Source: Pseudisothecium myosuroides | Lineage: Eukaryota > Streptophyta > Bryopsida > Hypnales > Lembophyllaceae | Assembly (NCBI GenBank): GCA_951799445.1 | Contig: OX637295.1 | Location: forward strand, 24,180,001-24,244,000 | DNA: 64,000 nucleotides | Direction: 5' to 3' | In this document: in pieces, positions 11,731-23,361 of the stretch | Layout: every line of letters begins with the position of its first letter | Position numbering within the stretch: position 1 is the first letter of the stretch | The notes under the pieces: generated by a model | Told to the model about the DNA's origin: nothing | Seen by the model: only the letters and a program-made list of their open reading frames with translations | Database searches by the model: none | Made by a program: the position numbers and the translations under genes

Positions 11731-13124
11731 CAGTGGGGTACCATTTAAAATGGCGTTTTTTCATTCGCAGTGAAAAAAAATTCACATCCACAAACTTTGA
11801 CAACCTCTCGAGGGCTGAAAAATTGCTTTTTTATCATGAAATTTTTGGCACAAAATCATCTTTATGTTAATGACATGTGTACCAAATTTAAAGGTCTAAA
11901 GATTCACCAAAAAAGGATATTCAAAGTCTACCAACATGTGTAGCGGTGAGAAAATTTTCAGTGCTGCCAAGTTTGACACGATCCTGAGGGCTGAAGTATT
12001 TTTTTTTTACCATGAATTTTTTGGCATGAGATCATCTCTATGTTGATAATATGTGTGCCAAATTTCAAGGTCAGAAGATTTACACAAAAAAAGGTATTTG
12101 AAATCTACCAACATGTGTAGTTGTGAGAAACAATTTCACTACTACCAACTTTGACACTCTTCCAAGGGATCAAAAATTGTTTATTACCATGAAATTTTTA
12201 TTATGGAATAATCTCTATATTAATAACATGTATGCAAAATTTTAATGTCAAAAGATTTACCAAAAAAAATATATGCTAATTCTACCAACATGTGTAGTTG
12301 TGACAAACAATTCCACTACTGCCAACTTTGACACTAATACAAGGGCTGGAAAAAAAACATTTTATTATGAATTTTTCGGCATGAGATCATATTTATATTG
12401 ATAACATGTATGCCAAATTTCAAGGTAAAAAGATTTACCAAAAAAAATATATGCTAATTCTACCAACATGTGTTGTGAGAATGATTTTTTTACATCCATG
12501 TGAAAATTTACCCATAAAATGACACTATCCCAAGGGCTCAAAAAATCATTCTCACAACTACACATGTTGGTAGAATTAGCATATATTTTTTTTGGTAAGT
12601 CCTTTGACATAGAATTTTGGCATACATGTTATTAATATAGAGATGATTCTACAATAAAAATTTCATGGTAAAATGTTTTTTTTTCAGCCCTTGTAATAGT
12701 GTCAAAGTTGACAATAGTAGAATTGTTTTTCACAACTACACATGTTGGTAGAATTAGCATATATTTTTTTTGGTGAATCTTTTGACCTTGAAATTTGGCA
12801 TACATGTTATCAACATAGAGATGATCTCATGCCAAAAATTCATGGTAAAAAAAAAATATTTCAGCCCTCGGGAGGGTGTCAAAGTTGACAGCACTGAAAA
12901 TTTTCTCACCACTACACATGTTGGTAGACTTTGAATATCTTTGTTTGGTGAATCTTTTTACCTTCAAATTTGGTACACATGTCATTAATATAAAGATGTT
13001 TTTGTGCCAAATAATTTATGGTAAAAAAGCAATTTTTCAGCCCTTGGGAGGCTGTCAAAATTGGCAGATGTAAAATTTCCTTCACTACAAATGCAAAAAC
13101 GCCATTTTGAATGGTACCCCATTG
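11731..13124. mobile_element. Foldback element FB1 with 177-bp tandem arms
   Basis: The whole 1394 bp is a diverged palindrome. Termini are CAGTGGGGTACCATTTAAAA on the left and the same in reverse complement (CAATGGGGTACCATTCAAAA) on the right, flanked by TA (11729-11730, 13125-13126). Each arm is a tandem of units of about 177 bp: left-arm marker CCAACATGTG at 11931, 12108, 12285 and 12473; right-arm marker CACATGTTGG at 12561, 12739 and 12915. Polarity flips near 12480-12540. TA flanks fit the Tc1/mariner superfamily. A solo arm at 3541-4062 lies next to a mariner-type transposase fragment. Confidence 0.82.
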
Positions 13125-13126
13125 TA

Positions 13127-13654
13127 CAAGATAATGTACCTTCTTGAGGGTCATTCCCAAAATAAGGTGTCTTGATCTTGAAAGCAAAGCCCGAAGGTAG
13201 AGAACACCTTATTTAGGGAAAGGCCCTCCATCAAAAAGGTGCCTTTCACAACGTAAATCCATCTCTTGAGGGTAATTTCTCATAAGGTTAGATTCCTTGA
13301 AGAAGGTGACCAACAAATATAAGGACTCTATGTTCAAAGGAACTTATAAATATATAGATATATAGATATGGATTTTGATACTGATCTGTATATACAAACC
13401 TCATTATCCCATATGTATTTAACCTCTCAAGTACTTGATCATCTATATATTGATTCAATTCTATCTATGGTATTTAGAACATGAAACTCTCTTTCAAGTT
13501 AACCCTAGAAGAACATTGTAGACACGAAGTGTTGGATGGATGACAAAGAATCCTTCTATGTATGACAAAAGTGTAGATGTTCATCCTTAGAATTTTGTGT
13601 AAAAAGAAGGTCATGCAAAATAGTTTGACCTCCAATGAATGCTCTTAGTATTTC
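13127..13654. other. Intergenic with a 24-bp-arm hairpin
   Basis: GAGGGTCATTCCCAAAATAA (13146) pairs with TTATTTAGGGAAAGGCCCTC (ends 13228), arms of about 24 bp with a loop of about 36. A short TATAGA microsatellite lies near 13350-13368. No gene recognised. Confidence 0.6.
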
Positions 13655-13658
13655 TTAA

Positions 13659-14570
13659 CCCCTAAAGGACCATTGTCCCTTTGGGTGACAAATTGGATTT
13701 TGGGCAAGTACCTACGGTTTCAATTTTTGTCATGATTTTTTGAAACCTTTTTGTAAGATAGAAAAAAATGATTAGCTTTGTGGGAGTATAATTGTTTTTT
13801 CAATTGGTACTTGGAAGCAAAAGTTATACTCAAATACGCTCAAAACAGGGGAGATTAGGCAACAAAAAAAAAATTAAAAAATGTGAATTAAAAAAAAATT
13901 CTCTCCCTCAAAGATTATATTTTTGTCTACATGGAAAGCTTTGATTCATTTCATTTGGATAAATGATGTGAAAGTTATGGACAATCTTGTTTTTCATGCA
14001 ATCCAAATATCTTTTTGAAAAAACACTTGTAGGATTTATTTCTAAATGCAATTTTTACAATTTTTCAAAAAAAAAGTTTCACATGGTTTAATTTTCTTTC
14101 TTAAACAATCTCACCATTAGGATTAGTACGTTCCAATTCCACCTTAGAGATATTAAAAATTTAGATTTCCTTCTATCTCATACCTACTTCTACTTAACAA
14201 TATTTTTAAGAATGAAAATTAAGCTTTGGGAATTTTTTTTCCTAGACTCTCAATTCCATTCTTCACCATAAAGATTTAAACCTCAAAACTTTGTAGTGCA
14301 AAAAAATTTAAGTTAAGAAGGTTCAAAGTCAAATAATGTAGTCCCGCAATGTGCAAAATAAATTTGTCATCTTCAATTTAAATGCAAATATCTTGCAATG
14401 TGTGTGGTCAAAATTTGTGAAATTTATTCCACACATTCTCATACTAGTTAGGTGTAAGATCCTATGGTTATGTGTGCTAAAAAAATAATTTTTAAAATTT
14501 CTTATTCTTTGCAATAGAAATGACAGTTTTGAATGTTTTTTGGCAAAAAAAGTCCTAGGTCCTTTAGGGA
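13659..14570 (-). mobile_element. piggyBac-like TTAA element PB9, inverted copy
   Basis: TTAA at 13655-13658 and TTAT at 14571-14574 (one base decayed). This is the reverse complement of the family: it begins CCCCTAAAGGACCATTGTCC and ends GTCCTAGGTCCTTTAGGGA. More diverged than the other copies, so probably old. Non-coding. Confidence 0.75.
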
Positions 14571-15218
14571 TTATGCAAATGATTCATACGCACTAGTAGA
14601 AAAATCTGTAACCAAAACAACCAAAAAATGTTGTTTGTATCTGTTGTTTGGGTCATGTTATTTTGGACAAAAATTACACTGAAATCTGTGTTTTTTTTCT
14701 ATTGATTTGGTCAAATTATTTTTTTTTTAAATCAATTTTTTTTGCTAACCAAAAATTTCGGATAGCAAATTTTTTTTTGTACTATTCAAAATGGTGGACA
14801 ACCACGAAACAGCCCGCGGTCTGCCTAGCCAGTTTAAACCCAGGACATTGGACTTAGGGGCCATGGCCCAACCACTACACAACCTCTACAATCATGTGTA
14901 TAGTAGTAGTCTGTTTCTATTACTTATATACTTGCTTTTTTGTTTTTTTACAACTCAACAAACTTTGGCGGGCATTTTCACATAGTACAATAATTTTCTT
15001 GAAAAGACTTTGAACTGAGAAAAGTTGTTAAATCTAGCTAACTTTCAATTTCAATTTTTTTGTAATTTTGAGTCTCCAATCAAAAGTTATGGACAAAATT
15101 CAAAGAAGATGTTTGAAAATGTCAAAAAAATGTCCCTTCCAACCCCTCTTTGAACTTTGCCCATAAATTTTGATTGGAGGCTCAAAATCTCAAACGAATT
15201 TTTTGCGATGAAAGTTAA

Positions 15219-17074
15219 TCCCTAAATGACCGAGGCCTTTTTTTTGCCAAAAACCACTGAAAACTGCCATTTCTATAGCAAAGAGTAAAAAGACAATTAA
15301 ATTGTTTTTTTTTCACATCTAACCATAGGATATTACAACTAACTAGTATAAAAAAGTGTGGAAAAAATTTCAGAATTTTTGACCACTCAGATTGCAAGAT
15401 ATTTGTGTTTAAAGTGGAAAAAACAAGTTTTTCAGCACATTGCGGGACTAGATTTTTAAACTTTGAACATTTCTAACTTAAAATTTTTGCACTACAAAGT
15501 TTTGAGCTTTAAATATTTATAGTGGAGAATTGATTTGAGAGTCTAGGAGAAAAAAAACTCAAAAAAACTTAATTTTCATTCTTAATAAAATTGTTAAGTA
15601 GAAGTAGGTACGAGATAGAAGGAAAATCTAAAATATTAGTATCTTTTAGATGGAATTAAAATGCACTAATCCCAATGATGAGATTGTTCTAACAAGTAAA
15701 CTAAACCATGCAAAAAAAAGTTGAAAAATTGAAAAAATTTCATTCAAAAATGAATCCTACAAGTTATTTTTTTCAAGAAGATGCTCTAACAGCCTCCAAA
15801 ACAAGAATGTCTATAACTTTCTCATAACAAATTCAAATGAAATGAATCAAAGTTTTCCAGATAAACAAAAATATAATCTATGGAAAAAAATTCAAAAAAA
15901 AAATTCAAATTTTTGCAAATTTTTTTTGCTACCCGAGTTGCCCCTCGTCCCCTGTTTTGAGCTTATTTGGTCATAACTATTGTTCCTAGACACCGATTGT
16001 GAAAAAAATTATATTATTTACAAAGCTTATCAATTTTTCTATCTTCAAAATAAGTTTCAAAAAATTAACCCCTAAAGGACCGAGGCCTTTTTTCTGCCAA
16101 AAAACAGTGAAAACTGCCATTTCTATAGCAAACAGTAAAAAAAATTGAAAAATGTTTTTTTTGCAAATCTAACCGTAGGATCTTACACCTAACTAGTATG
16201 AGAATGTGTGGAAAAAATTTCAGAATTTTTGACCACACAGATTGCAAGATATCTGCGTTTAAAGTGAAAAAAACAAGTTTTTCAGCACATTGCGGGACTA
16301 GATTTTTAGACTTTAAGCATTTTTAATTTAAAATTTTTGCACTACAGAGTTTTGAGCTTTAAATCTTTATAGAGGAGAATTGAGTTGAGAGTCTAGGAAA
16401 AAAAAAGAAATTAAAAAAAACTTAATTATCATTCTTAAAAAAATTGTTAAGTAGAAGTAAATACGAGATAGAAGGAAAATCTAAAATATTAATATCTCTT
16501 AGATGGAATTAAAATGCACTAATTCCAATGGTGAGATTGTTCTAGCAACTAAACTAAACCATGCAAAAAAAAAAAATTGAAAAATTTGAAAGATTGATTT
16601 CGAAATGAATCCCACAAGTTATTTTTTTCAAGAAGATGCTCTAACTGCCCGAAAAACAAGAATGTCCATAACTTTCTCATAACATATCCAAATGAAATGA
16701 ATCAAAGCTTTCCGGATAGACAAAATATAATCTATGAGAAAAAAAATATTAAAAAAAATTTCAAATTTTTGTCCTTTTTTTTTGCTGCCCGAGCTGCCCG
16801 CCATCCCCTGTTTTGAGCTTATTTGGTCATAACTTTTTTTCCCGGGCACCGATTGTGAAAAAAGTTATATTCCCACAAAGCTTATCAGTTTTTCTATCTC
16901 CAAAAAAAGTTTCAAAAAATCACAAGAAAATTTCAGCCCGTAGGTACCTGCCCGAAAACGCATTTGTCCCCCGAAGGGACAACGGTCCTTTAGGGGTTAA
17001 GACAAAAAATTCAGCCCATGAGTACCTGCCCGAAATTTCATTTGTCCCCCGAAGGGACAACGGTCCTCTAGGGG
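15219..17074 (+). mobile_element. piggyBac-like element PB2, split by PB3
   Basis: Left flank TTAA (15215-15218), right flank TTAT (17075-17078). The body is 15219-16064 plus 17001-17074; PB3 occupies the gap at a TTAA inside it. The left half stops at GTTTCAAAAAA and the right half resumes with GACAAAAAATTCAGCCC, the order seen in uninterrupted copies. Non-coding. Confidence 0.8.
16069..16996 (+). mobile_element. piggyBac-like element PB3, 928 bp, nested in PB2
   Basis: TTAA at 16065-16068 and 16997-17000. Starts CCCCTAAAGGACCGAGGCC, ends CAACGGTCCTTTAGGGG. The 3' end carries a short hairpin, TTGTCCC...GGGACAA. As the insert it is younger than PB2. Confidence 0.84.
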
Positions 17075-17189
17075 TTATCTTGATTTTCCAACTTGTTTTA
17101 GTACAAAAAAAATTCAAAAAATTTATTCTACTATGCCAAAATGACTGCCAAAGTCCGCCAAAAAACACCAAATTGTAAGTAATCAGTAA

Positions 17190-18286
17190 CCCCTAAAGGA
17201 CCGAGGCCTTTTTTGGGCCAAAAAACACTCAAAACTGCCATTTCTATAGCAAAAAGTAAAAAAAAATTGAAATTGTTTTTTTTCACATCTAACTGTAGAA
17301 TCTTACACCTAATTGGTATGAGAACGTGTGGAAAAAATTTCAGAATTTTTGACTGCACAGATTGCAAGATATCTGCGTTTAAAGTGGAAAAAACAAGTTT
17401 TTCAACACATTGCGGGACCAGATTTTTTGACTTTAAACATTTCTAACTTAAAATTTTTGCACTATAGCATTTTGAGCTTTAAATCTTTATAGTGGAGAAC
17501 TGAATTGAGAGTCTAGGAAAAAAAAATTCAAAAAAACTTAATTATCATTCTTAAAAAAATTGTTAAGTAGAAGTAGGTACAAGATACAGTAGAACCTCTC
17601 TAAGTTGATCCTCTCTAAGTCAATAAAGCGTTGTCAGGAAGTATTGATTGCCGGTCCCAACTTAGCAATATGAACCACATACGAACATGATGACCCTCCC
17701 TAATGTAATAACCTCTCTAACTCAATGTGTCAAACTGGTCCCAACTCTATCAACTTAGAGAGGTTCTATTGTAGAAGGAAAATCTAAAATATTCATATAT
17801 TTTAGATGGAATTAAAATGCACTAATTCCAATAGTGAGATTGTTCTAGCAAGTAAACTAAACCATTCCCAAAAAAAGAAAATTGAAAAATTACAAAAATT
17901 GCATTCCGAAATGAATCCTACAAGTTATTTTTTTCAAGAAGATGCTCTAACTATCCAAAAAAACAAGAATGTCCATAACTTCCTCATAACAAATCCAAAT
18001 GAAATGAATCAAAGCTTTCCAGATAGACAATATAATCTATGAGAAAAAAAATATTTAAAAAAATTCAAAATTTTGCAAATTTTTTTTGCTATCCCTTGTC
18101 TCCATGCATTCCAAGAAATGGCATAACTTCTCGCTCAAAGGTCCGATTTCAAATTTTTTTTGCCACGTACCTCTCTCAATTCTTCATGTTCACAAAAAGT
18201 TTCAAAAAATCAGGAGAAAATTTTAGCCCATAGGTACCTGCCCGAAAACGCATTTGTCCCCCAAAGGGACAACGGTCCTTTAGGGA
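17190..18286 (+). mobile_element. piggyBac-like element PB4 with a MITE inside
   Basis: Left flank GTAA (decayed TTAA, 17186-17189), right flank TTAA (18287-18290). Without the pogo-type MITE at 17587-17771 it would be about 910 bp, the family length. Ends CCCCTAAAGGACCGAGG and GGTCCTTTAGGGA. Confidence 0.8.
17587..17771. mobile_element. pogo/Emigrant-like MITE (copy B), 185 bp
   Basis: Inverted termini CAGTAGAACCTCTCTAAGTT and (right end, reverse complement) CAATAGAACCTCTCTAAGTT, flanked by TA (17585-17586, 17772-17773). Other PB copies read GAGATAGAAGG across this point with one TA, so the unoccupied site is visible. The termini match better than in copy A, so this copy is probably younger. 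Confidence 0.87.
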
Positions 18287-19037
18287 TTAAGTTAAATAAA
18301 AAATATCCATAATCTACATAGAATTCCAACCATGGTGTTTTAAACATTGCCCAAATGGGAAAAAATTATTTCTAACGCTTGTAAGTCAAATTTGTGTGCT
18401 TGTATGTCTTTCAACTTTTAGAATTACATCAACAATCTTACTGAAAGTATGTATAAAGAATTGTAGATCCATTGGATCCAATTGCCATGCCCACCCAAAA
18501 TTGCCCGTTGTTAAAAAAGTGACTTTTAGGGACATAAATTTTTAATCACAACTTGAATTACAGTAGTCTATGATTTTTAGGCATTGAGTTAGTAGTGAAA
18601 TACACCTTTGGTAAAAAAAAATTCACAAGAATTGTATTCAACAAATATATATTGTACTTGAAAGGACTTGCCAAAAAGTAGGAAATGGCCTGAAATTATG
18701 CCCTAGGGCCTTAAAGGTTAATAATTATTTGGCATCAATATGTCGATCTTGCCCTACTATTACAATACGAGAACATTTTAAAATCTTTCAAAATTTTATG
18801 AATGTATTATGTAAAGTCCAAAAATTTCAAAAGATCCCAAAGATTCAAAAAGATTCAAAAAAGATTCAAATTTCCTAAAATTCTGTTGATTTGGTAATTG
18901 TACTATTCAAATCAACAACCATTTTGTTGATTTTCACACAAAGTTCAAAAATTAGTGGAGATGGTCATTCTAGTGCTCCAAATAATACAAATAAGTTGAT
19001 TTTATACTAATTTGGTCATGGTTTTCTAGTAGTGACG

Positions 19038-21654
19038 GTACCCAAAAGGTTGATTTCTACAATGACCAACTTGTCCTTCTAGGGTTAATGTGCATGAATT
19101 TTTTGCAAGTGAGTACCATGAAGAGGACAACCACGTGAATTTTTTTGCAAGTGGGGTTATGAGGAGGAAGTCACCTAATTTTTTTTGGCAATGCAATGTT
19201 AGTTTGGATATGGGACATGGGACACATGATAAATGGGCAATGTGACTATCCCCCCAAACACTAAGATTGGAGGTTCATAATGCAACCATTTATGGCCTAA
19301 GTTTCAAATATGAAAGGAAAGCAATTAGGTATCTTTTACCCTATATTTAAGGTACAAACTACTTCAATGCACCTCCATAACATTGTTAACTGGCTATAAA
19401 GCTACCTCTTTCATGAAGGTATAATCCTTCCTTAGATGCTCGGGGAGAATTTTAGTTATATTTTAACGAAAGTATTGATTGGCTGAATGAAGGTTTTGTT
19501 CACTTTGTGTCAGAGATTGGATGGAGTATTGGACTGTGAGTGGCCATTGTATTCAACTCACCAATGAATTCAGAAGTTTCAATGAAGTTTATGGGGAAGC
19601 AGAAGGGCCCCCCTTTGCGTTGATTAACAATGTTATGCCCTTCCTATATGTACATATTTATTTTTACAAAATCTATTAAAACATTGTGCATTTCTTAAGT
19701 CAACCTACCCCCCAATAATATGATAAATCTTACACAATATAATGTGCCATTTGCATGACTTTTTCATTTTTAAAGATAATTTGCCTTGGCCTCATATAAT
19801 ACTTGCCTTTTAACTTGCTTTTTAATGGAATATATTTTGATTTTGTCCAACATTCATCCCTAAATATTCATGTGTCTATTTTTTTCCCCCCTTCTTATGA
19901 TAGTACCTCCAAAGTTGCAATCAGATAATACTCTCAGCTTCCAGTAATCTGGTTCCCTATCAATAATTCAAGAGTAACTTATCTTCCGTGATGAATTGAT
20001 GATGCTAAAAAAATGAGCCAGATTTTCCTTTTTTTCCCCTCTGTTTTTTTAATTTTTAATGGTCACCGTTCCTTCCAAAAAAAGTAAAGAATGAGCCAGA
20101 TTTAACGTTGACCACCATTTTTTTAATTTTTTTACACAGATGAAATCGGTGTTTCATTGCAAAGCGAATTTACAAACCTGCCAGCCACAGGTAGGTGGCC
20201 TGGCAGGCACAACCAAAGCATTGACGACCATTTCAATCAATAAATCGTGGCCGCCATTCAGCTGCCGCACAGAACCGCGGAGAACCGCAAGGAGCCGCAG
20301 AGAAGCAGACGAGGTCCATTATGTGGACTGTGGAGTTTAGCGAAGCCAGTGTGCGCATTGAGTGCGTCATGAAAGCTCTGAGCGCCACTCCTTGCAACGC
20401 TAAGTTCGTCTCAAGCAACGTCATTTGCTTGTAAGATCATCGTCATTAATGCCGTGCGTGGGAGAAATGGTGATGGGGTTCATCGCAGAGACGCAGACAA
20501 TCTTAACTTAAGCTTAGTAAAAAATTGCAAATGGAAATTTCTTATATAAGCTTAGCATAGAAGCACGGGCCCTGACGAAACGCATGAACGATGGGACTGA
20601 ATAGAAGATGACACAGTATGTCAGGGCGGTACTGGGAGCTCCAACTTAATGGCGAGGGTCACTTCTGTGCGGTGATTCTTGTCGCATCGTGGTTTTGATG
20701 ATCGAAGTTCTGGTTATTGGCTGGGCGCTGAAGAGTACGGCTAGATGGAGGAGGCGACGCATTGATCGATCGAGGAGTTTTCGTGGAGTTTTCGTGGAGT
20801 TCAAGGAGGAGGTGGATTGTCGCTGTTTAGGCTTCATCAGTGACCCTCGCAAGAAAAGTGTATGGCGTTCATTATTGTAATCATTCGGCAACTTCGAGTA
20901 CTCTTCCGTTTTCATTCTGCTCTGTTTTCTTGAAATGTCATGGTGAAGCGTATTGTCTTGGAGATCGCAGAGTGCCGAGGGAATAAGTAGCAGCGGGAAT
21001 GAGCGGCTCGTAGCTAGTAGCTGTTACTTGAATGCTCAGTTGCGGTAGCTCTGTAGCTGGTAGCCTACAGTGAAGTTTTAATGAGAACACGTTCGTTGTC
21101 CTTGTGAGCTTTAATAAAAGACTCTTGACTCGTTGTTGAGCGGGTGAGAAGGCTGTGAGAGTACAGAAATGGTCCTTTGTACATTTGGTCCAGTCTGTAG
21201 TTGTCACTGTTAGTTGGTTTAGTACAACAATCCTGTGAAAGGTTCTTCATACAACGGATTGTATTTATCGCGCTCAAATCTCCTGTTCTTGAAAAATCCA
21301 TGCGGTCTTCTCTTCGGTATTCACATGAAACACCTTCTCGGTTGGGAAAAGCTTAGAAAGATCAGCTCTCTAGCATTATGCAATGTGAAGGTCCTTCGGC
21401 GTGTGCTCAAAGAGAGACGGTCTCTTTCGCTACAGTCTTCCAGAATCTTTGTGCGTAGGACCTATATTTTCACTTCTGCACTTTAATTTAGTTCTATAGT
21501 TCTTGGAGCACTGAAGTTTGCCGCATTTGATAATCTCTTATCTAACTGCTTGGTTTGTTTGGTGATGACAGTTTAATTTGCCACAATTTCTCTCTTGCGG
21601 AACTTGTTGAACACACAGTCGGCGTTCGCTAAGTGCCGCTTACGGAGTTTCGAA
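19038..21654. other. Upstream flank of the KDSR-like gene
   Basis: 19.0-20.1 kb is AT-rich and featureless. From about 20140 composition becomes less AT-rich, as near the gene, and this part probably holds the promoter and 5' leader. A TATA-like CTTATATAAG lies at about 20541. Short open frames on both strands show no family motif. No transcription start can be fixed. Confidence 0.45.
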
Positions 21655-23361
21655 ATGGCTTTCGAGTTTTCGTGGATTGCCATTGGAGGTGCAGCCATTA
21701 TCCTCCTTTTAGCATTATGCCCGAAGAAACCGTTTATGGCTAACTTGCGGGGGAAGCACATCTTCTTGACAGGCGCCTCTGGTGGCATTGGTTTAGCAAT
21801 AGCGAAGCAAGCTCTTCGGGAGGGTGCATATCTTACACTTGTCGCTAGAAATGGCGAGAATATGGCTAAAGTGGCGAAGTCTTTGTTGAAGGAACTGGAC
21901 TATCCCGCTGACCGCCTGCTTGTGAAGGTATAAGCAGACAATCTTTTACCCTAGGCGCTTAAGAATTTTGATGTTCTCTCGATTCAGCAGAAGTTTGGTT
22001 AGGAATACCGTTAAATAGCGCAAAACCAGGCATTGACCAGCTACCTCTTCGATTAATACAATGAGCTTGAGTACAAGATTGTTCGATGCGCCCAATGTGC
22101 GTTACTGATTTCGCCCATGGTGTGAAACCAGGCAGCAGATGTTGGAAATTACACCGCTATTTCTACCACGGTGAAGGAGTCGTTTGACTGGAGGCCTATC
22201 GATATATTGATCAACAATGCTGGGATCACAAAGTGTGGTTTTATGGAAGATTTTTCCGTGAAAGATATGAGCTCCGTTGTTGAGACCAATTTGCTCGGTT
22301 CACTGTATCCCTTGCATGCTATGCTACCTCAACTCAAGCTGCGAAGCCGCGACCACCCCATATCCATAGTTTTCGTCGGCAGCCTGGCGTCTTTAGTAAG
22401 ATGACATTACAGGAGTCACTTGCACTCTGATTATGTCGTATGGGGATGTATCGTTTCTCATAAGCGAGAGATTGGTTGATGCAATGCATAATTGTGAGCT
22501 TTTATCTATGAGGCCCATACTTTTAGGGTTAGTGAGGAGGAACACAAGTCTAAGTCAACACCCTGAGTTTGGATTCTGATGCTATAATTCTTACAGCAGC
22601 TTCAGAGCAGCATATATGAATATCGTGCGAAGAGATATTTGAATAGTCATAGATCTATTGTTGAAGTATCTGACGGTTTCATAATTCGGTAGCAGGGTAT
22701 ATAGTAGCTCAAGGCTGACTTTTCTGAAGATCTAACCTTCTTCAAATCCTTGCAGGCTTGGGTGCATGGAAATGGAGTTTACACTGGAACCAAATATGCC
22801 GTCAAAGGCATAGCGGAGAGCTTGCGACTGGAGCTTACACCCTATAATATGCGAGTGAATCTGCTGTGTCCTGGATTTGTCGACACGGGACTTCTGGACC
22901 AATGTAAGTGAATCACTAATTGTTACCTTTCGGTTTACAATCTTCTCTTCTGTCACAATTGTTTGCCTTCGTGACATTTTTCTGAGCCGGCACTATAGAA
23001 GTCCAGGTGTTTGACTTAACTGTTTTAACGTGGAACTCTTGCAGTTGAAAATGAGAAGGAGCTGGCTGCAGGACTGGCAGTGGCCTCAATTTACTACAAA
23101 AAGCTGGCTCAATCTCCTGAGTCAGTTGCAAATATCTTAATTGCTGGAGTTAAGAGGGGCACTTTCTTGATTACCACTACCTTCGGGTTGGGTCCAGTCC
23201 TCGTCACTCTTTGTCGTGGTTTTGCACCATCTGAGTCTTTCCTGAGGAACTTGCTTGAGGCCATATGCGCGGGCCCTTTGAGGCTTATCAGCTACATCGC
23301 ACTTGCCTTCATTCATTGGAATTTGAGGAGGATTCACCGCAAGTATAACCCGGTCAACTGA
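21655..23361 (+). CDS. TSC10: 3-ketodihydrosphinganine reductase, KDSR/TSC10-like
   Basis: Exons read as 21655-21927, 22132-22395, 22756-22903 and 23045-23361, all GT-AG, giving 333 residues. KDSR reduces 3-ketodihydrosphinganine to dihydrosphinganine with NADPH, the second step of sphingolipid long-chain base synthesis, on the ER membrane. Seen: a membrane segment at about residues 5-22, the short-chain dehydrogenase motif TGASGGIG (39-46), NNAG (119-122), a candidate catalytic serine in VGSLAS (about 175) and YTGTK (Y188, K192). The C-terminal LLEAICAGPLRLI followed by a hydrophobic stretch is what separates KDSR from generic SDRs. Length fits the family. The start MAFEFSW is chosen because the membrane segment follows at once; an in-frame ATG 20 codons upstream (21595) is possible. 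No breaks seen. Confidence 0.88.

Larger units (their letters stand above)
14591..19034. mobile_element. CACTA-type element hosting nested TTAA elements
   Basis: Left end CACTAGTAGAAAAATC, right end (reverse complement) CACTACTAGAAAACC, with a 3-bp direct repeat ACG on both sides (14588-14590, 19035-19037). CACTA ends with 3-bp duplications are the En/Spm signature. The element's own sequence is 14591-15214, about 17075-17185 and 18291-19034; the rest is inserted DNA (PB2, PB3, PB4 and MITE B). No transposase is recognised, so it is non-autonomous. An interior stretch at 15000-15210 resembles 53870-54280. Confidence 0.74.
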
